Assembly (NCBI GenBank): GCA_011947345.1
Contig: JAAVTG010001030.1
Span: 1 to 57,037, forward strand
DNA: 57,037 bases
Direction: 5' to 3'
From: Phytophthora quininea
Taxonomy: Eukaryota > Oomycota > Peronosporomycetes > Peronosporales > Peronosporaceae
Shown: one piece after another, positions 31,810 through 42,508 of the stretch
Layout of the letters: every line of letters begins with the position of its first letter
Numbering within the stretch: position 1 is the first letter of the stretch
Notes under the pieces: generated by a model
Told to the model about the DNA's origin: nothing
Database searches by the model: none
Seen by the model: only the letters and a program-made list of their open reading frames with translations
Translations under genes and position numbers: made by a program

Positions 31810-32740
31810 CTTGTACGCTCTTAAGCCTTAAGGTGTTAGCCTGACGGGTTCGTGGTTGAGGCGACCAGAGTTGGTTCTGAAGCGCGGGGTTGCGTTAAAA
31901 TGTTGCATCGTTCAATGCCATCGGTGCTTCCTCGCATGCTCATCGTCTCAAATGCCGTATGTGACCGTTTATAGAGCAACAATTCAACGGAGCAGTGAGT
32001 CCGCAATGCCCGCCTCCGTGCTGGCGCACCAACAGTATTTGCTTTGAGTTCTGTAGTCAGCGGGGAGGGCTCACAGTGCTCAAGAGTAGATCGCAACCAA
32101 CGTCTGGGGAAGGATCGATGTGGATTTTGGTTATCCTCGTAGATGCCACCAGCCAGATACGAGTCAAGCGCTTGCTCCGGAACGCAATCCGAGTTCCTAT
32201 CGAGTCGTCAGGCCGCAACAGCGTGACTGCGGTCTCTACAAGAACACCAACAACCAGGGCTGGTCTGGCACGACGACCGCTTTCTAGCAGCTCTTGTTTG
32301 AAATTCCATCGATGTCTGGATTCGTGTTGCCACTGGTATTGGTCCACTACTTGCAGCGCCGCGCGAAACAATTTTCCGAGGCATGCGCTCCAACCAAATC
32401 GCTTGCGCTGACAACAACGGCACGTCGTGCCAAATGGCCTGGCCAGTGCATGCAGCCCACTGGCACCAATGGCCAGCAGGACGCGTGCTGTTCCCTCCAC
32501 AGCGATCGAGGTAGACCAAAGCCAGCGCGTTGACTCGGTGACTGCATGGCCCTTGAAGCGGGTGCTGACGGACACGATGGCGTGACCCTGGCAGCCGTCT
32601 AAGACTTTGCGGAGCTGCGTGGTGTCCATTACCAATGCAAGTCCGGTGACGAGTCTCGAGAGCAAGCTTGGACCAAAGCTGCTCGGCGATGTAGAGGTGG
32701 TTGTTGCTATACAGCCCCGCAGCAATGCTTTCCCCTGCGC
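31810..32740 (-). repeat. 930-bp inverted duplicate, arm B
   Basis: Reverse complement of 17205-18134, with a nearly identical interior. It ends 259 bp before the start codon of START/FYVE paralogue 2, so it may overlap that gene's promoter. Long open frames cross it on both strands (for example 33259-32057 minus), but they extend antisense into the neighbouring real gene and are not credible as they stand. Confidence 0.9.
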
Positions 32741-32999
32741 TTGGATCAAGCGGGACTGCATGTGGAGACTGTGGGCGCCCACGCTGAACACCGAAACGTC
32801 GTGTCTGACTCGAAAGCATACTTGGCACAGTGCAAAGAGATTAGCATGATGGCCAACTTGCCCTCGGGCCCTGCGATCTTCGGGCGCTTGCTTGCCACAT
32901 GGGCGGCGCCCACATGGATCCTTCCTCGCTGGTGTCCAGTATCCAACTCGCGTCGGCGAACGCACTCGCCCGTAGTCTCCGTTGCCGCCGCCCTGCACC

Positions 33000-34933
33000 A
33001 TGAAGCCCTGGAGCAAAGGTGTGTTCCCTCCGCTGGTGCTGACGACCGAGCAAGAAGAAGAGTTCCAGCGCTTGGCCCATGGACTGATCCGCGAGACGTT
33101 AGCGCACTTCGACACGTTCGACAGGCTGCCGCCGCAGAAGCGCGACCTGACCAAACAGAAGCGCTGGAAGGCCGTCAAGACACGCGAGAATTTGACAGTG
33201 TTCAAGGAACGAGACCCACCCAAGAGTCTGTCCACCACCAGCTTCGGTCCCCGGAGCATCAGCGGCTCGCGGAGGATGACTGGCAGATGCCCAAGCTGCT
33301 AGTGGGCGTCGGCTCTATTGTCGGCTCGCTGGACGACGTTATGTATGGCGTCGTCACGCCCGACGCCGAGTCGATGCTGCTCAAGGCCTCCATCGTGCGC
33401 AGCGCACTGGTGGATGGTGCTGTGCTGGCGCAGATCGCAGGGCCTACACCCAACGAGCCCTACCAGTTCCTCGGCGTCAAGTGGTTCGTCAAAGGACCCC
33501 CTGCTACGCTACGGGGCTTCGTCCAGGCCCGAGATCTTGTGTTCGTCGAGTCTACGGGCACTCGGGAGCGGTCGAACGGCGACCGTATCGGGTACCAACT
33601 ACTGCACTCAGTGGACCTCGAAGGCTGCGGGGCTTTGCAGGGGCGCGCATTTACTCGCGGTCGCATCTCGAGCTGCACGATTTTCAAGGAATCGCGGGAC
33701 GGGCGACGCGTTGACGTCTACGTCCGCGGCTACGTCGAGCAGCACGGCAAACTGCTCGATTCTGTAGCTCTCAAAGCGGCGTCTACTGGTTTCTTGAGCT
33801 CCTGGAATGCTGTCGAGTGCGGCCACGTCAAGAAGCTTATGTGGTTCGTCGAAAATCCGCACTTCGTGAGCTGGAGAGACGAGGCTGCTGTGCGTGCCCA
33901 GGGATCTCGATCTCCGGCGCCGTCCGAGTCGAGCAGCCGCTCAGAACCCCCAGCAACTTCCACCTACGCAGTCTTAGAACTGGCAGCAGCCCAAGTGACC
34001 GGTGCGGAGGAACTTGCGGCCGTCCGATGAAGAAGGTGAGCAGCGTGGGGCTCTGCTCGTTGTGCCAAGTGCCCATGTGCTCCAAGTGCAGGGTGACCAA
34101 GAAGTTGGCTTATGTGACTTGTGACCTCACACTGGGTCGTCGTGAGAGCGTCATTTGTCGCTCTTGTGTGGCCAAAGTTCGTCTTCAGCCTGTTCGCCGC
34201 ATCGCCCAGGAGGAAATCCGTCGTGGCCGCTATGACCGCAAGCAGCAACCTGTCGAACCGGACCCGGAGGTGGCTTTGGAGATGGAAGATCGAGCACCAT
34301 CATCAATGCCACCGCAGTCTCCGGTGCCAATGCTTTCGCCGTCGAAAGGCTCCACGCCCAAGCAAGCGTCCAGCGGCTCGTGTTTCCACTTCGGTGGGCC
34401 CAGCCATTCAAGGTCTGCGAGGCCAAACAGAGGCTTTTGGAACGCATGCACCAACTCCAGCAGCAACAGGCCGAAGCTCAGCCGTCAGCACAGAATGCTG
34501 GCCACCAACATGTGCTCCCGACCAAATCTCGGTGGTTCAAGCGCCACAAAAGTGTGGAGCAACAGAAAGCGGAGCCTCGGCCTGTGATGTTCGGTGAGTC
34601 AACGCCGCTTAGTGAATGCCAGTCGGGTCCACTTTCACAGTGCTCGACGATGGACTCGATCAGCACTACGTCGCCAGTAAACCCCTCGCGATCAGCTGGG
34701 CCTCGTCCGCGCACGGCAGCGAAATCCGAGCCCGGGTGGAGGAAGACAGCGAAGACGATTGGGCCAACACGCCCGAATTCACGGACAGTCAGCAAGAGCG
34801 CCGGCAGCTTTGGAACCAAATGACCGAGCTGCGTCTTGCCGTGGAGAACACGTATCAGATCGTCAAGCAGACGACGGACTCGTGCTGCGGCTCGAGCGTT
34901 AGCCCTGCGGGGAAGATGAGTGTACACTATTGA
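33000..34933 (+). CDS. START-like domain protein with FYVE-like zinc finger, paralogue 2
   Basis: ATG at 33000 (MKPWSKGVFPPLVLTTEQEE). The N-terminal helix QRLAHGLIRETLAHFDTFDR is followed by KQKRWKAVKTRENLTVFKER. After a frame change near 33275 the START-like core reads GSLDDVMYGVVTPDAESMLL, PYQFLGVKWFVKGPPATLRG, RDLVFVESTGTRERSNGDRI and VKKLMWF. After a change near 34015 the zinc region gives LCSLCQVPMCSKCRV and VICRSCVAKV. Further changes near 34370 and 34600 lead to a conserved tail, ERRQLWNQMTELRLAVENTY, ending at 34933. Four frame changes make this the most disrupted paralogue; it may be decaying, or simply the most affected by assembly errors. Closest to paralogue 3. Confidence 0.72.
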
Positions 34934-35485
34934 AGTGGGGGACTTGCAGGCTAATCAAAATATTAATGTCGTGCTGTTGAGGATGGATTGCCCCCAAAGG
35001 TGTTAGCTTTGCTGCAGCTGGATCAATTGGTATGTATGTCCAGCAACGGGAACGCGCAAGAAAGTTAGAGATGTACGCCGAACCTTGCGAGCTCAGTGCC
35101 AAGCGGATTGATTGTCGAACAAGAACCGATAAAAGCTGCTGCGGGCAGCATGTTGCCGAGGCAGCAGCGAGATTCGGCTTCAAAGCTCTCTGATTTGCGC
35201 GGCCAGGGCGCCATCAACAGCGTTGACTGTCCCGACCCCAAGTCCAGAAGTTGCCATTTCGGGTCGGGAATTGGTGCAATGATCACTGTGTCAGAAAAAA
35301 AAGTATCCGCCGCGAAAGTACTTTTTGCCGAGAAGCACGAAAGCTTCACGACGGACACTGCCATGCACACTGGCTTAGTCCCCACACTGGACAGCAGCGA
35401 CCTCAGCGCCGGCGATGCTGGTCTGATTAGCCTCACTTTTGCTTTCGCTGGCCAAGCCACGCGTCGACTCCAAGCCCAACGGATC
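34934..35485. other. Intergenic between START/FYVE paralogues 2 and 3
   Basis: An open frame runs in phase upstream of the next start codon from 35096, without recognisable features. Most likely promoter and 5' UTR of paralogue 3. No repeat is seen. Confidence 0.4.
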
Positions 35486-37175
35486 ATGGACGGACGCGAT
35501 GACGGCGCCGGGTACTCGCGCACCACCTGGACCACCGACGCACTGCCGCCGGCCAAGCTCTCGGTGGAGCAACAAGAGAAGTACCGCCAACTTGCAACTC
35601 GATTGCTGGCCAACACGCTGCGGGACTACGATATCTATTCGGCCGATCCCAGGCAACGACGCATGAGCCGCCGCCGCTGGAAGGCGGTGAAATCTCGGGA
35701 CCACATCACGGTATACAAGGAGCGCTATCCAAGTCCAATCTCCCTTGCAGCTAACAGCAATCGATTCGCGTCACAACCACGCACCAGCTTTGCAGACCGA
35801 GTTTCGACGGCAATTCGAGGCACTGGCGAGTGGACGGAGCCCAAGCTGCTCGTCGCTACTGGCTGGATCGAAGGCAGTCTGGACGACGTCATGTACGGCG
35901 TCGCCTCCCCGACGCGAGGAGTATGCTGCTGAAGGCGACGGTGGTCAAGAACACGTTGATCAATGGAGCGGTGCTGAGCTGCATCGATGCTCCCTGTGAC
36001 GCCGATCCCTTCCGGTTTCTCGGACTCAAGTGGTTTGTCAAAGGCCCTCCTACCGCTCTACAGGGCATCGTGCGGCCTCGAGACCTCGTTTTCATCGAGG
36101 CGACGGGCATCACGACCCGCCCGAACGGCGAACGCATCGGCTACCAGCTCCTGCACTCGGTAGATCCGCCGCAATACCGAGACATGACACCGCAATCTGG
36201 TATGGAGGTGACGCGTGGTCGGATTTCGAGCTGCTCCATCTTTCGCGAGATGCCCATGGGTCTCGGAAGCAGGTTCTCCAAAGTCGATGTGTACGTCAAG
36301 GGATACGTCGAAGCTCACGGCAAGCTGCTGGACTCGGTTGCACTGACAGCCGCGTCTTCGGGATTCATGAGCTCCTGGAACTCGGTCGAGTGTGCCAACA
36401 TCAAGAAGCTCATGTGGTGCTTCCGGCAACAGCCTGGCGGAGGTCGACGAGAGTCGCGCAGATATCGCCGGGCCAGTCGACGATCGCGTGCCGACAGCAG
36501 TGCGAGCTGCTCGGGTGTCAGCCACAGCAGTCGAGACGGCTACGGGCCTCCTCATCGCCAGTCCTCTTTTAACTGCGGCACTTGCGGCAAACACCTCAAC
36601 AAGTTGGTCAGTAGCGCCACGTCTTGTGCACTGTGCTACCGGACGACCTGCTCGCGTTGTCGGATATCCCGCACGCTCAAAGAAATGAACGACAAGCTGT
36701 GGCTCCGCCAGGACGACGTCGCAGTGTGCAAGCGCTGCGTGATTCGCATCGATCACTTAGGGCAGCCGATGTTGCGCGTGCGGAGGTTCAGGCTGGCTGG
36801 TTCACGGACGAAAGCGCGCCTGCCAGTTCGCAAACGAGATTGCCGAGCTTCGCCAGCACCGGAGTTACCACCGACACAGGTGCGAGTATCATGACGCTGC
36901 CGTCCGAGGAAGAATATTCACTCTCGTTGCTGTCACCCACGGCAGACATGCCCATCGACTCGTTCCGTGGTGCCAAGCCCGTTCGAGATATCCCAGAAGT
37001 CGACGAGGACAGCGAGTTCGAGGCCGAGAAGGTGGTGCTGTCAGACCGCGAGCGACGCGAACAGATTTGGTCTCAAATGGTGGAGCTCCGCATGGTGGCC
37101 GAGTCCATCTACAAGCTCACGATGGAGACCACCAAGTCTTTGAACGCTGGTTCTCAACAAACACGTCCGAAGTAG
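35486..37175 (+). CDS. START-like domain protein with FYVE-like zinc finger, paralogue 3
   Basis: ATG at 35486 (MDGRDDGAGYSRTTWT). The helix QLATRLLANTLRDYDIYSAD and RRRWKAVKSRDHITVYKERY precede the START-like core: GSLDDVMYGV, frame change at a CCCC run near 35908, then DPFRFLGLKWFVKGPPTALQ, VRPRDLVFIEATGITTRPNG, YQLLHSVD and IKKLMWCF. The zinc region has four C-x2-C pairs (NCGTCGKHL, SCALCYRTTCSRCR, AVCKRC). A frame change near 36760 (GGG run) leads to an acidic segment and the conserved tail RREQIWSQMVELRMVAESIY. It ends 28 bp from the stop of convergent paralogue 4. Confidence 0.8.
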
Positions 37176-37202
37176 TAGCAGTGATATTAACAAAAGAGAA
37201 AC

Positions 37203-38522
37203 TCAGTTGAGCACTTGAGTGCGTTCGGTGTCGTCGTGGGGTGTCTCCAGTACGCAGAGACTCTCCGCTGAAGCTGTGCAGAAGCTGTTGTCCAGAGAGA
37301 AGTCGCGTGCCAGCACTTCCAGCGTGTTGGGTGTGAGTGGGTCAAACACCGTCGGCTGCTGCGCACTCATGTCCATGCTCGCAAGCTCCCGAGCACTCAA
37401 GCTCTGGACAAAGCTCTTGCAGGGCGGGCAGATGCAGACTTTCAGCTTGCGAGCGCGATAGAGTTGGTCGATGTCGACCAATCTTTCTTCCACCTTGCAC
37501 TTGGAGCAGACCGGGGCCTTGCACAACCGGCAGGTCGGTTGAGTTTTCACGCGAAATCGCGCCAGTGGATCCGTGCAAGCCACGCACCGGCCAGCCACCC
37601 GAGTGGTTAGAATCTTGTTCTTGTCGTTGCCGTGAACTCGGTGATCCATACACCAGCGCAGCTTCTTCATGTACGAGAACGTCGGGGTTCGAGTCCACAC
37701 CCGCTCGATGCACTTGGACGCGTGGCTGATGGCCAACGCGCCCATGATCTTGCTCTGGTCTGCTTCCATGCTGTAGCTCTTGATGAACAGGTCGACGGTG
37801 CCGTTCAAGCGGCGTCGGTAGATGGAGCCGATCACAACGCGCGTGCGGCGCAGCCCGTCGACCGGTGGGAAGTCTGGGTGGTCGACCGAGTGGTGCACCT
37901 CGTAGCCGATGTACTCGCCCGTGCCGGGACGCACCATCGTGCCGGTGCCTCCGATAAACACGAGGTCTCGTGGCGCCACCAGCATCTTCCCCATCGGCAC
38001 CGCCGGCGGTCGCACTTCAAGCCACTTTAGCCCTAGGAACCGGAACGGATCGGCGTCGCACGGCCCAAGGATCTTGACGAGAACGGCTCCTTTGCCAATG
38101 TTCTGGTCCACCACCGCCGACTTCAGCGCCATGGCGCGACTGTCGCCCATGAAGACGCCGTACATGAGGTCGTCGAGCGAGCAGTTGACCGAGCCCATGC
38201 CCAGCACCACGTCCTTGGACGGGCGCGATGTGCTGCTACGACTTCCGTCCGTGGACACGTACGGAGCCTCGGGGACGGCGTCGCACCGGGTGTAGGTCAC
38301 GTAGTTCTGCCCGGAGTGCAGCTCCTTCCAGAGTCGCGGATCTTGGTTGCGGTAGGACCGATGCTGGGCGTCGTGTTCGTCCATGTCGCGCAGCGTGCGG
38401 TCGAGCAGATGCATGGCCATCTCCTGGAACTGGAGCTTGTCTTCGTCCGAGAGCGGGGCCTTGACGCGGGGTGGTTGAACGTTCGGCATCGCTGTAGCTG
38501 GGTCGGCGACGTCCTCGTTCAT
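37203..38522 (-). CDS. START-like domain protein with FYVE-like zinc finger, paralogue 4
   Basis: Uninterrupted 439-residue ORF. The N-terminal helix EMAMHLLDRTLRDMDEHDAQ is followed by the START-like core: CSLDDLMYGVFMGDSRAMAL, DPFRFLGLKWLEVRPPAVPM, APRDLVFIGGTGTMVRPGTG, YIGYEVHHSVDHPDFPP and YMKKLRWCMDH. The zinc region shows CVACTDPL, PTCRLCKAPVCSKCKVEERL and CICPPC. The acidic, Thr/Ser-rich C-terminus lacks the QMxELRxxxExxY tail of paralogues 2 and 3. It is the only member on the minus strand, and its start faces that of paralogue 5 across 669 bp. Confidence 0.85.
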   Translation of the reverse strand: MNEDVADPATAMPNVQPPRVKAPLSDEDKLQFQEMAMHLLDRTLRDMDEHDAQHRSYRNQDPRLWKELHSGQNYVTYTRCDAVPEAPYVSTDGSRSSTSRPSKDVVLGMGSVNCSLDDLMYGVFMGDSRAMALKSAVVDQNIGKGAVLVKILGPCDADPFRFLGLKWLEVRPPAVPMGKMLVAPRDLVFIGGTGTMVRPGTGEYIGYEVHHSVDHPDFPPVDGLRRTRVVIGSIYRRRLNGTVDLFIKSYSMEADQSKIMGALAISHASKCIERVWTRTPTFSYMKKLRWCMDHRVHGNDKNKILTTRVAGRCVACTDPLARFRVKTQPTCRLCKAPVCSKCKVEERLVDIDQLYRARKLKVCICPPCKSFVQSLSARELASMDMSAQQPTVFDPLTPNTLEVLARDFSLDNSFCTASAESLCVLETPHDDTERTQVLN

Positions 38523-39191
38523 GAGCCGAACGGAGAATGAACCAGCGAGAGAACGAAGGACGCCCGCGATACCTCCTCCAGAGGTGGAGCTGGCGACCGA
38601 AATTGATGTCCCGAGGCGCGGAAAGCATCGTCGAAATCAGACCGCTATCTGGCGACGGCCGTGCCACCGGCGAGGGTCAACGGGAGGACCACCGGGGACC
38701 ACGAGTGGGAGTGGAGCTCTTCCATCGACCAGTTGTCAAAAGCCACGAAAGACTCGTCCCCGCATCACCAAGCGACTCGTGTGGGGCCGACTGGACCAAA
38801 CGCACTCGACATTCCGCAGCAGCGCGGACAGGTGCCAAACACGGACGATGCGTTTGCGCTTTACGCTTTGCCTGGGGTGCGCGTTCGTAGCGGCTGGCAA
38901 TTCTCGACACATGCAAGAATGGAATGGGATTTGATCCAGCTCACTGGCCTACGCATGGGGGATCTTCATCCACCGAGCAGCTTGCAGTGCAAGTTGCTGA
39001 CGCTGTCTTACCCCGCAGTGCCCTCTAGCGCTGACAGGAACTGCAGTCTGGCTGTCCGAGGATCGCACACATGTTGCAGCTTGCTTATGGCATTATTATA
39101 CCTTGTGGGCACATGGCGATCTGTTCCGTCAGAGAGCTGGCTGGATCAACCGAACAATCACAACTGAATTGCTCGACAACCCCACTCGACC
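38523..39191. other. Divergent intergenic region between paralogues 4 and 5
   Basis: Several overlapping open frames (for example 38521-38934 plus) have Arg/Pro/Ser-rich translations and no domain. Best read as the shared promoter region of the two divergent START/FYVE genes. Confidence 0.45.
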
Positions 39192-40505
39192 ATGCCCGCT
39201 GGTATTCGAAGAGGAGTTCCGTTTGCGCCGCTCGACATCACGCCCGAGCAGGAGCAGCAGCACCGCGACAGCGTCTTCCAGTTGCTAGACCGCACGCTGC
39301 GCAGCTACGACGAACGCGAGGAAGGGTCGAGGCACCACGCCAACTTGGAGAGCACTCGCTGGAAGCAGCTCAAGACCCAATGGAACGCGTCGCTGTATGC
39401 CGAGCGCACAAGCGGCGCATGGAGAGACCTGGACCAGCCCGGAGAGAGCTGGCATGACGCGCGCGTTTTGATGATCGCTGGAACCATCAACGGCTCACTG
39501 GACGAAGTCATGCTGGGCCTCGATATTTCGGACTTCACTGCGCTCCAAGTTCGCTCCGAGGTGATCAACAAACAGCCCGTGGACGGCGCAGTCTTGGCCC
39601 AGCTAGCTGGCCCGACCGACGACAATCCGTTCCAGTTCATGGGCGTCACGTGGATGGTGGGCGAGCAAGGGTGGCCTCTCAACATGGTGGTGAGCCCGCG
39701 GGACTTTGTCACGCTGACAGCAACGGGAGTCATCAACCGGGCCAACGGGGATCGCATTGGCTACGAAGTGGCCGTGCCGCTAGAGCTCCCGGAGTGCCCT
39801 GAGCTCCCAAAGCCGATGGTGCGTGCCAAGACCATGCGTAGCGCCATTTACAAACAGTGCGACAACGGATCGGTAGATGTGTACATCCAGCTCTACGTCG
39901 AGGCGTACGGCCGCATCATGGACAAGCTCGTGGTGAACGCCATGTGGGGCTCGGCAGTGGGCTTCTTTGACGCGCCGCAGTTGTCCGAGATGAGGAAGCT
40001 GCAGTGGTGCATCCAAAACAAAAGCGTCAAACGTCGTCTGCGTTCGTCTTCATCAACACGCAGCTCCACCGGTTCCAACAACAATTGCGGTTGCTGTATG
40101 AAGATACAGAGCGGGCTCTCGCGCCGTCTGAGTATTTCACTCAGCGATCGAAACACGTGTGCGATGTGCACTGCGCAGCTGTGCTCAGCCTGCAAAGTGA
40201 AGCGGACACTCAAAGTTCCGAGTAGTGCCAGCGGCAAGTTGCAAGATGTGGACGTCGTTGTCTGTTCGCCATGCATGTTGTTCGTACACCAGCAGCAGCC
40301 GGCTGAAATCGCTGTCGACAACCAGCTGCAACGCGAAGAGGCCGATGAGGAAGGCAGTGTCAGGACAACGTGGGAACCCTCCACTTCGTCACTGCTCAGC
40401 TCGTCCAAGACGTTCCCGTCGATCTCGATATCGCTGTCCGACTTCGACAAGTTAATCGCATCATCTTCGAGGTTTTCAGCAGCGAACGAAGAGCAAAGCA
40501 AGTGA
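39192..40505 (+). CDS. START-like domain protein with FYVE-like zinc finger, paralogue 5
   Basis: Uninterrupted 437-residue ORF from MPAGIRRGVPFAPLDITPEQ. The helix SVFQLLDRTLRSYDEREEGS is followed by the START-like core: GSLDEVMLGLDISDFTALQV, NPFQFMGVTWMVGEQGWPLN, SPRDFVTLTATGVINRANGD, RIGYEVAVPLELPECPELPK and EMRKLQWCIQNKS. The zinc region has CGCCMKIQ, NTCAMCTAQLCSACKVKRTL and VVCSPC. The C-terminus is Ser-rich and acidic. Similarity along the whole length ties it to paralogue 1 as one subfamily, distinct from 2 and 3. It ends 60 bp from the stop of the convergent phosphoesterase gene. Confidence 0.87.
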   Translation: MPAGIRRGVPFAPLDITPEQEQQHRDSVFQLLDRTLRSYDEREEGSRHHANLESTRWKQLKTQWNASLYAERTSGAWRDLDQPGESWHDARVLMIAGTINGSLDEVMLGLDISDFTALQVRSEVINKQPVDGAVLAQLAGPTDDNPFQFMGVTWMVGEQGWPLNMVVSPRDFVTLTATGVINRANGDRIGYEVAVPLELPECPELPKPMVRAKTMRSAIYKQCDNGSVDVYIQLYVEAYGRIMDKLVVNAMWGSAVGFFDAPQLSEMRKLQWCIQNKSVKRRLRSSSSTRSSTGSNNNCGCCMKIQSGLSRRLSISLSDRNTCAMCTAQLCSACKVKRTLKVPSSASGKLQDVDVVVCSPCMLFVHQQQPAEIAVDNQLQREEADEEGSVRTTWEPSTSSLLSSSKTFPSISISLSDFDKLIASSSRFSAANEEQSK

Positions 40506-40564
40506 GAAGGACGTCGATAGATGTTATATAGAAACCCCACCTCCACTTGCAAAATTGCGGTCTA

Positions 40565-42410
40565 TCAGAACCAGGACGACAGTCGCTTCGGCGGCGGATT
40601 GTCGGCTCGGGACCGCTGCTCGCTCTCCTCGTTCGTTTCGTCTTCCTTGGGCTCCGGTTCAACTGGAACTGGGGGCGGTGTAGGTGCTGCTCCAGGGTGA
40701 ACGTGACCGGAAACTTTGTACTTGCACATCACGCACTCCACGACCGGCGGGGCCACCACAATGGCCTCACAAGCGCTACTTGTATCTCCTGCACCGTCAC
40801 TCGGATCTGTGGTCGCAGTATCTTCCTTGTCTGAAGACTCGGTCGGTTCCTCTGTGAGTGAGGCAAGCTTTGGCACAGCTGACCGCCGCTGAAGGGTTTT
40901 GTTTCGCCTCGGTCGACGGGAACTGCCACTGTCGCTCGATGGCGAAGGGTCTTTGCCGAGGGTAGCAGCAGCCGCACGCGCTTGGTGCATATGCTCGCGG
41001 TCGGATTCATCCATGTTCTCCCTGGCCTCATCGATTTCATCTAGCACGGCGACCGTCATTCGTCGAGAAACCCCATACTTCCGTCGCTCAGACGCAGACT
41101 CGGTGCTCTTTTCACTGTCGACTTCCATGGCAGTGGCTGTCACTTCTGTGCTGGAGTGTTTTTCCGCGGTCACCACTTCAGTCTCGGACGACTTGACTTT
41201 GTAATTCTCAGTGTTGCTTTTGAATCCTTGCGAAAAGAGGTAGCGCAGCGCACGCTTCTGGACGTTGGCCACGGGTCGCACTTTGAGCGTGCTCTCAAAC
41301 AGCAGCCCAGACGTCGTGCCATCCACTCGGAACTCTTTCAACTTGGCCTTCGCATCAACTTCCACAGCGCCACCATTCGGCAGACCGACAATAGGCTTTT
41401 CAACAAACGGAGCTTTCTGAGAGCACAATCGCAATTGTTCATGGAGCAGCAATTGGTACTCTCGTGGCTCAGGGAACACAACTGCCGGTTCTGCATCCAT
41501 ATCCACATCCTCGTCTTCAGAGGTTGACGCACAGTTAATAGTACTGGCGACGCTGCCCATGCTGGCGACGTCGTTAGTGCTGAAGCTGCGGCGCATGCTA
41601 TCTCCACTCGACATCGACGACATCGCAAGCCCGTGCTTGGTCCAGCCTCGTTTAGGAGGCCCTGTTAGCTCGAACACAAACGGCGCATTCACTGGGTCGT
41701 AGTTGTGGGTGCAGGCCGATGCGTTGAAGTACGTGATGGCACCGTCCACGCTGGTGCTGTGTCCATAGCCTTCATGGACGTGGCCAAATACGTGGAGCTT
41801 TGGTCGAATCCGGCTTTCCACTTCTTTGAGGAGGTCGGAGCAGCCGACTCGCTGGTACCCAACCAGGTCTCCATGGCCCATGGGCGGTGTGTGTGTCACT
41901 AACACATCCGTGTCGGTCGGAATCCGACGCCAATGCTGCCGTAGCGGCTCCCCTCTCGGTCGGTTGAAGGCCCAGTTGCAGAATTCTGGCTGCCATGGTG
42001 AGCCGTAGAAGAGGTAGCCTTCGATGAGCACTGCCTGATCCTCCAGATACAGTGCATTGGTGAGGAGTGCCCGCACCTCATCGGGGTCTGTCGCCAACAA
42101 ACAAACTGTTGTCAATACAGCCTACATGCATCACATGTTGAGGGTTGTTATCCTCACCGTATTGCTGTTGGTGACCGTACTGGTGCCAGAACTGAGGGTA
42201 GAACTCGCGGTCGAACGTGGACTCGTGGTTGCCGGCAATCACGACCTTGTAACGGTGCGGCAGCCTGCCCAGGAACTCGTTGAACGCCAGCACCTCGCTG
42301 CGCTCGCCCGTGTCCGTAAAGTCCCCGGCGTGCACGAACACGTCGCCGTACGGGATCGCCAGCGCCTGCTCGTGCAGCCCGTGGGTGTCCGACACGCACA
42401 CCACCTTCAT
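40565..42410 (-). CDS. Calcineurin-like metallophosphoesterase (MPPED/UPF0046 type) with long disordered C-terminus
   Basis: ATG at 42410 (MKVVCVSDTHGLHEQALAIP). A 70-nt GT-AG intron (42157-42088) joins ...HQQQY to DPDEVRALL, giving 591 residues. Metal-binding motifs appear in the family order: SDTHG, VFVHAGDFTD, KVVIAGNHE, DVLVTHTPPMGHGD and KLHVFGHVHEGYG. The catalytic domain fills residues 1-250, the size of the whole animal MPPED proteins. The rest is a Ser/Glu/Thr-rich tail of ~340 residues with a single CVMC pair near the end. Substrate unknown; animal relatives hydrolyse cyclic nucleotides weakly. The gene starts 98 bp from the divergent ZCCHC9-like gene. Confidence 0.9.
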
Positions 42411-42508
42411 CGGAGCTGATAACCGTTGGCAAAACGGCCTGTACTTCTGGTCGGTTAATACTTTTGTGTATTACGTCCTTTGACCAGTCAATTGGCAGGT
42501 TAACGACC

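Noticed and set aside
32057..33259. 400-residue minus-strand ORF
   Set aside because: It combines unknown sequence of repeat arm B with the exact antisense of the START/FYVE paralogue 2 N-terminus, so it is a shadow frame as a unit.
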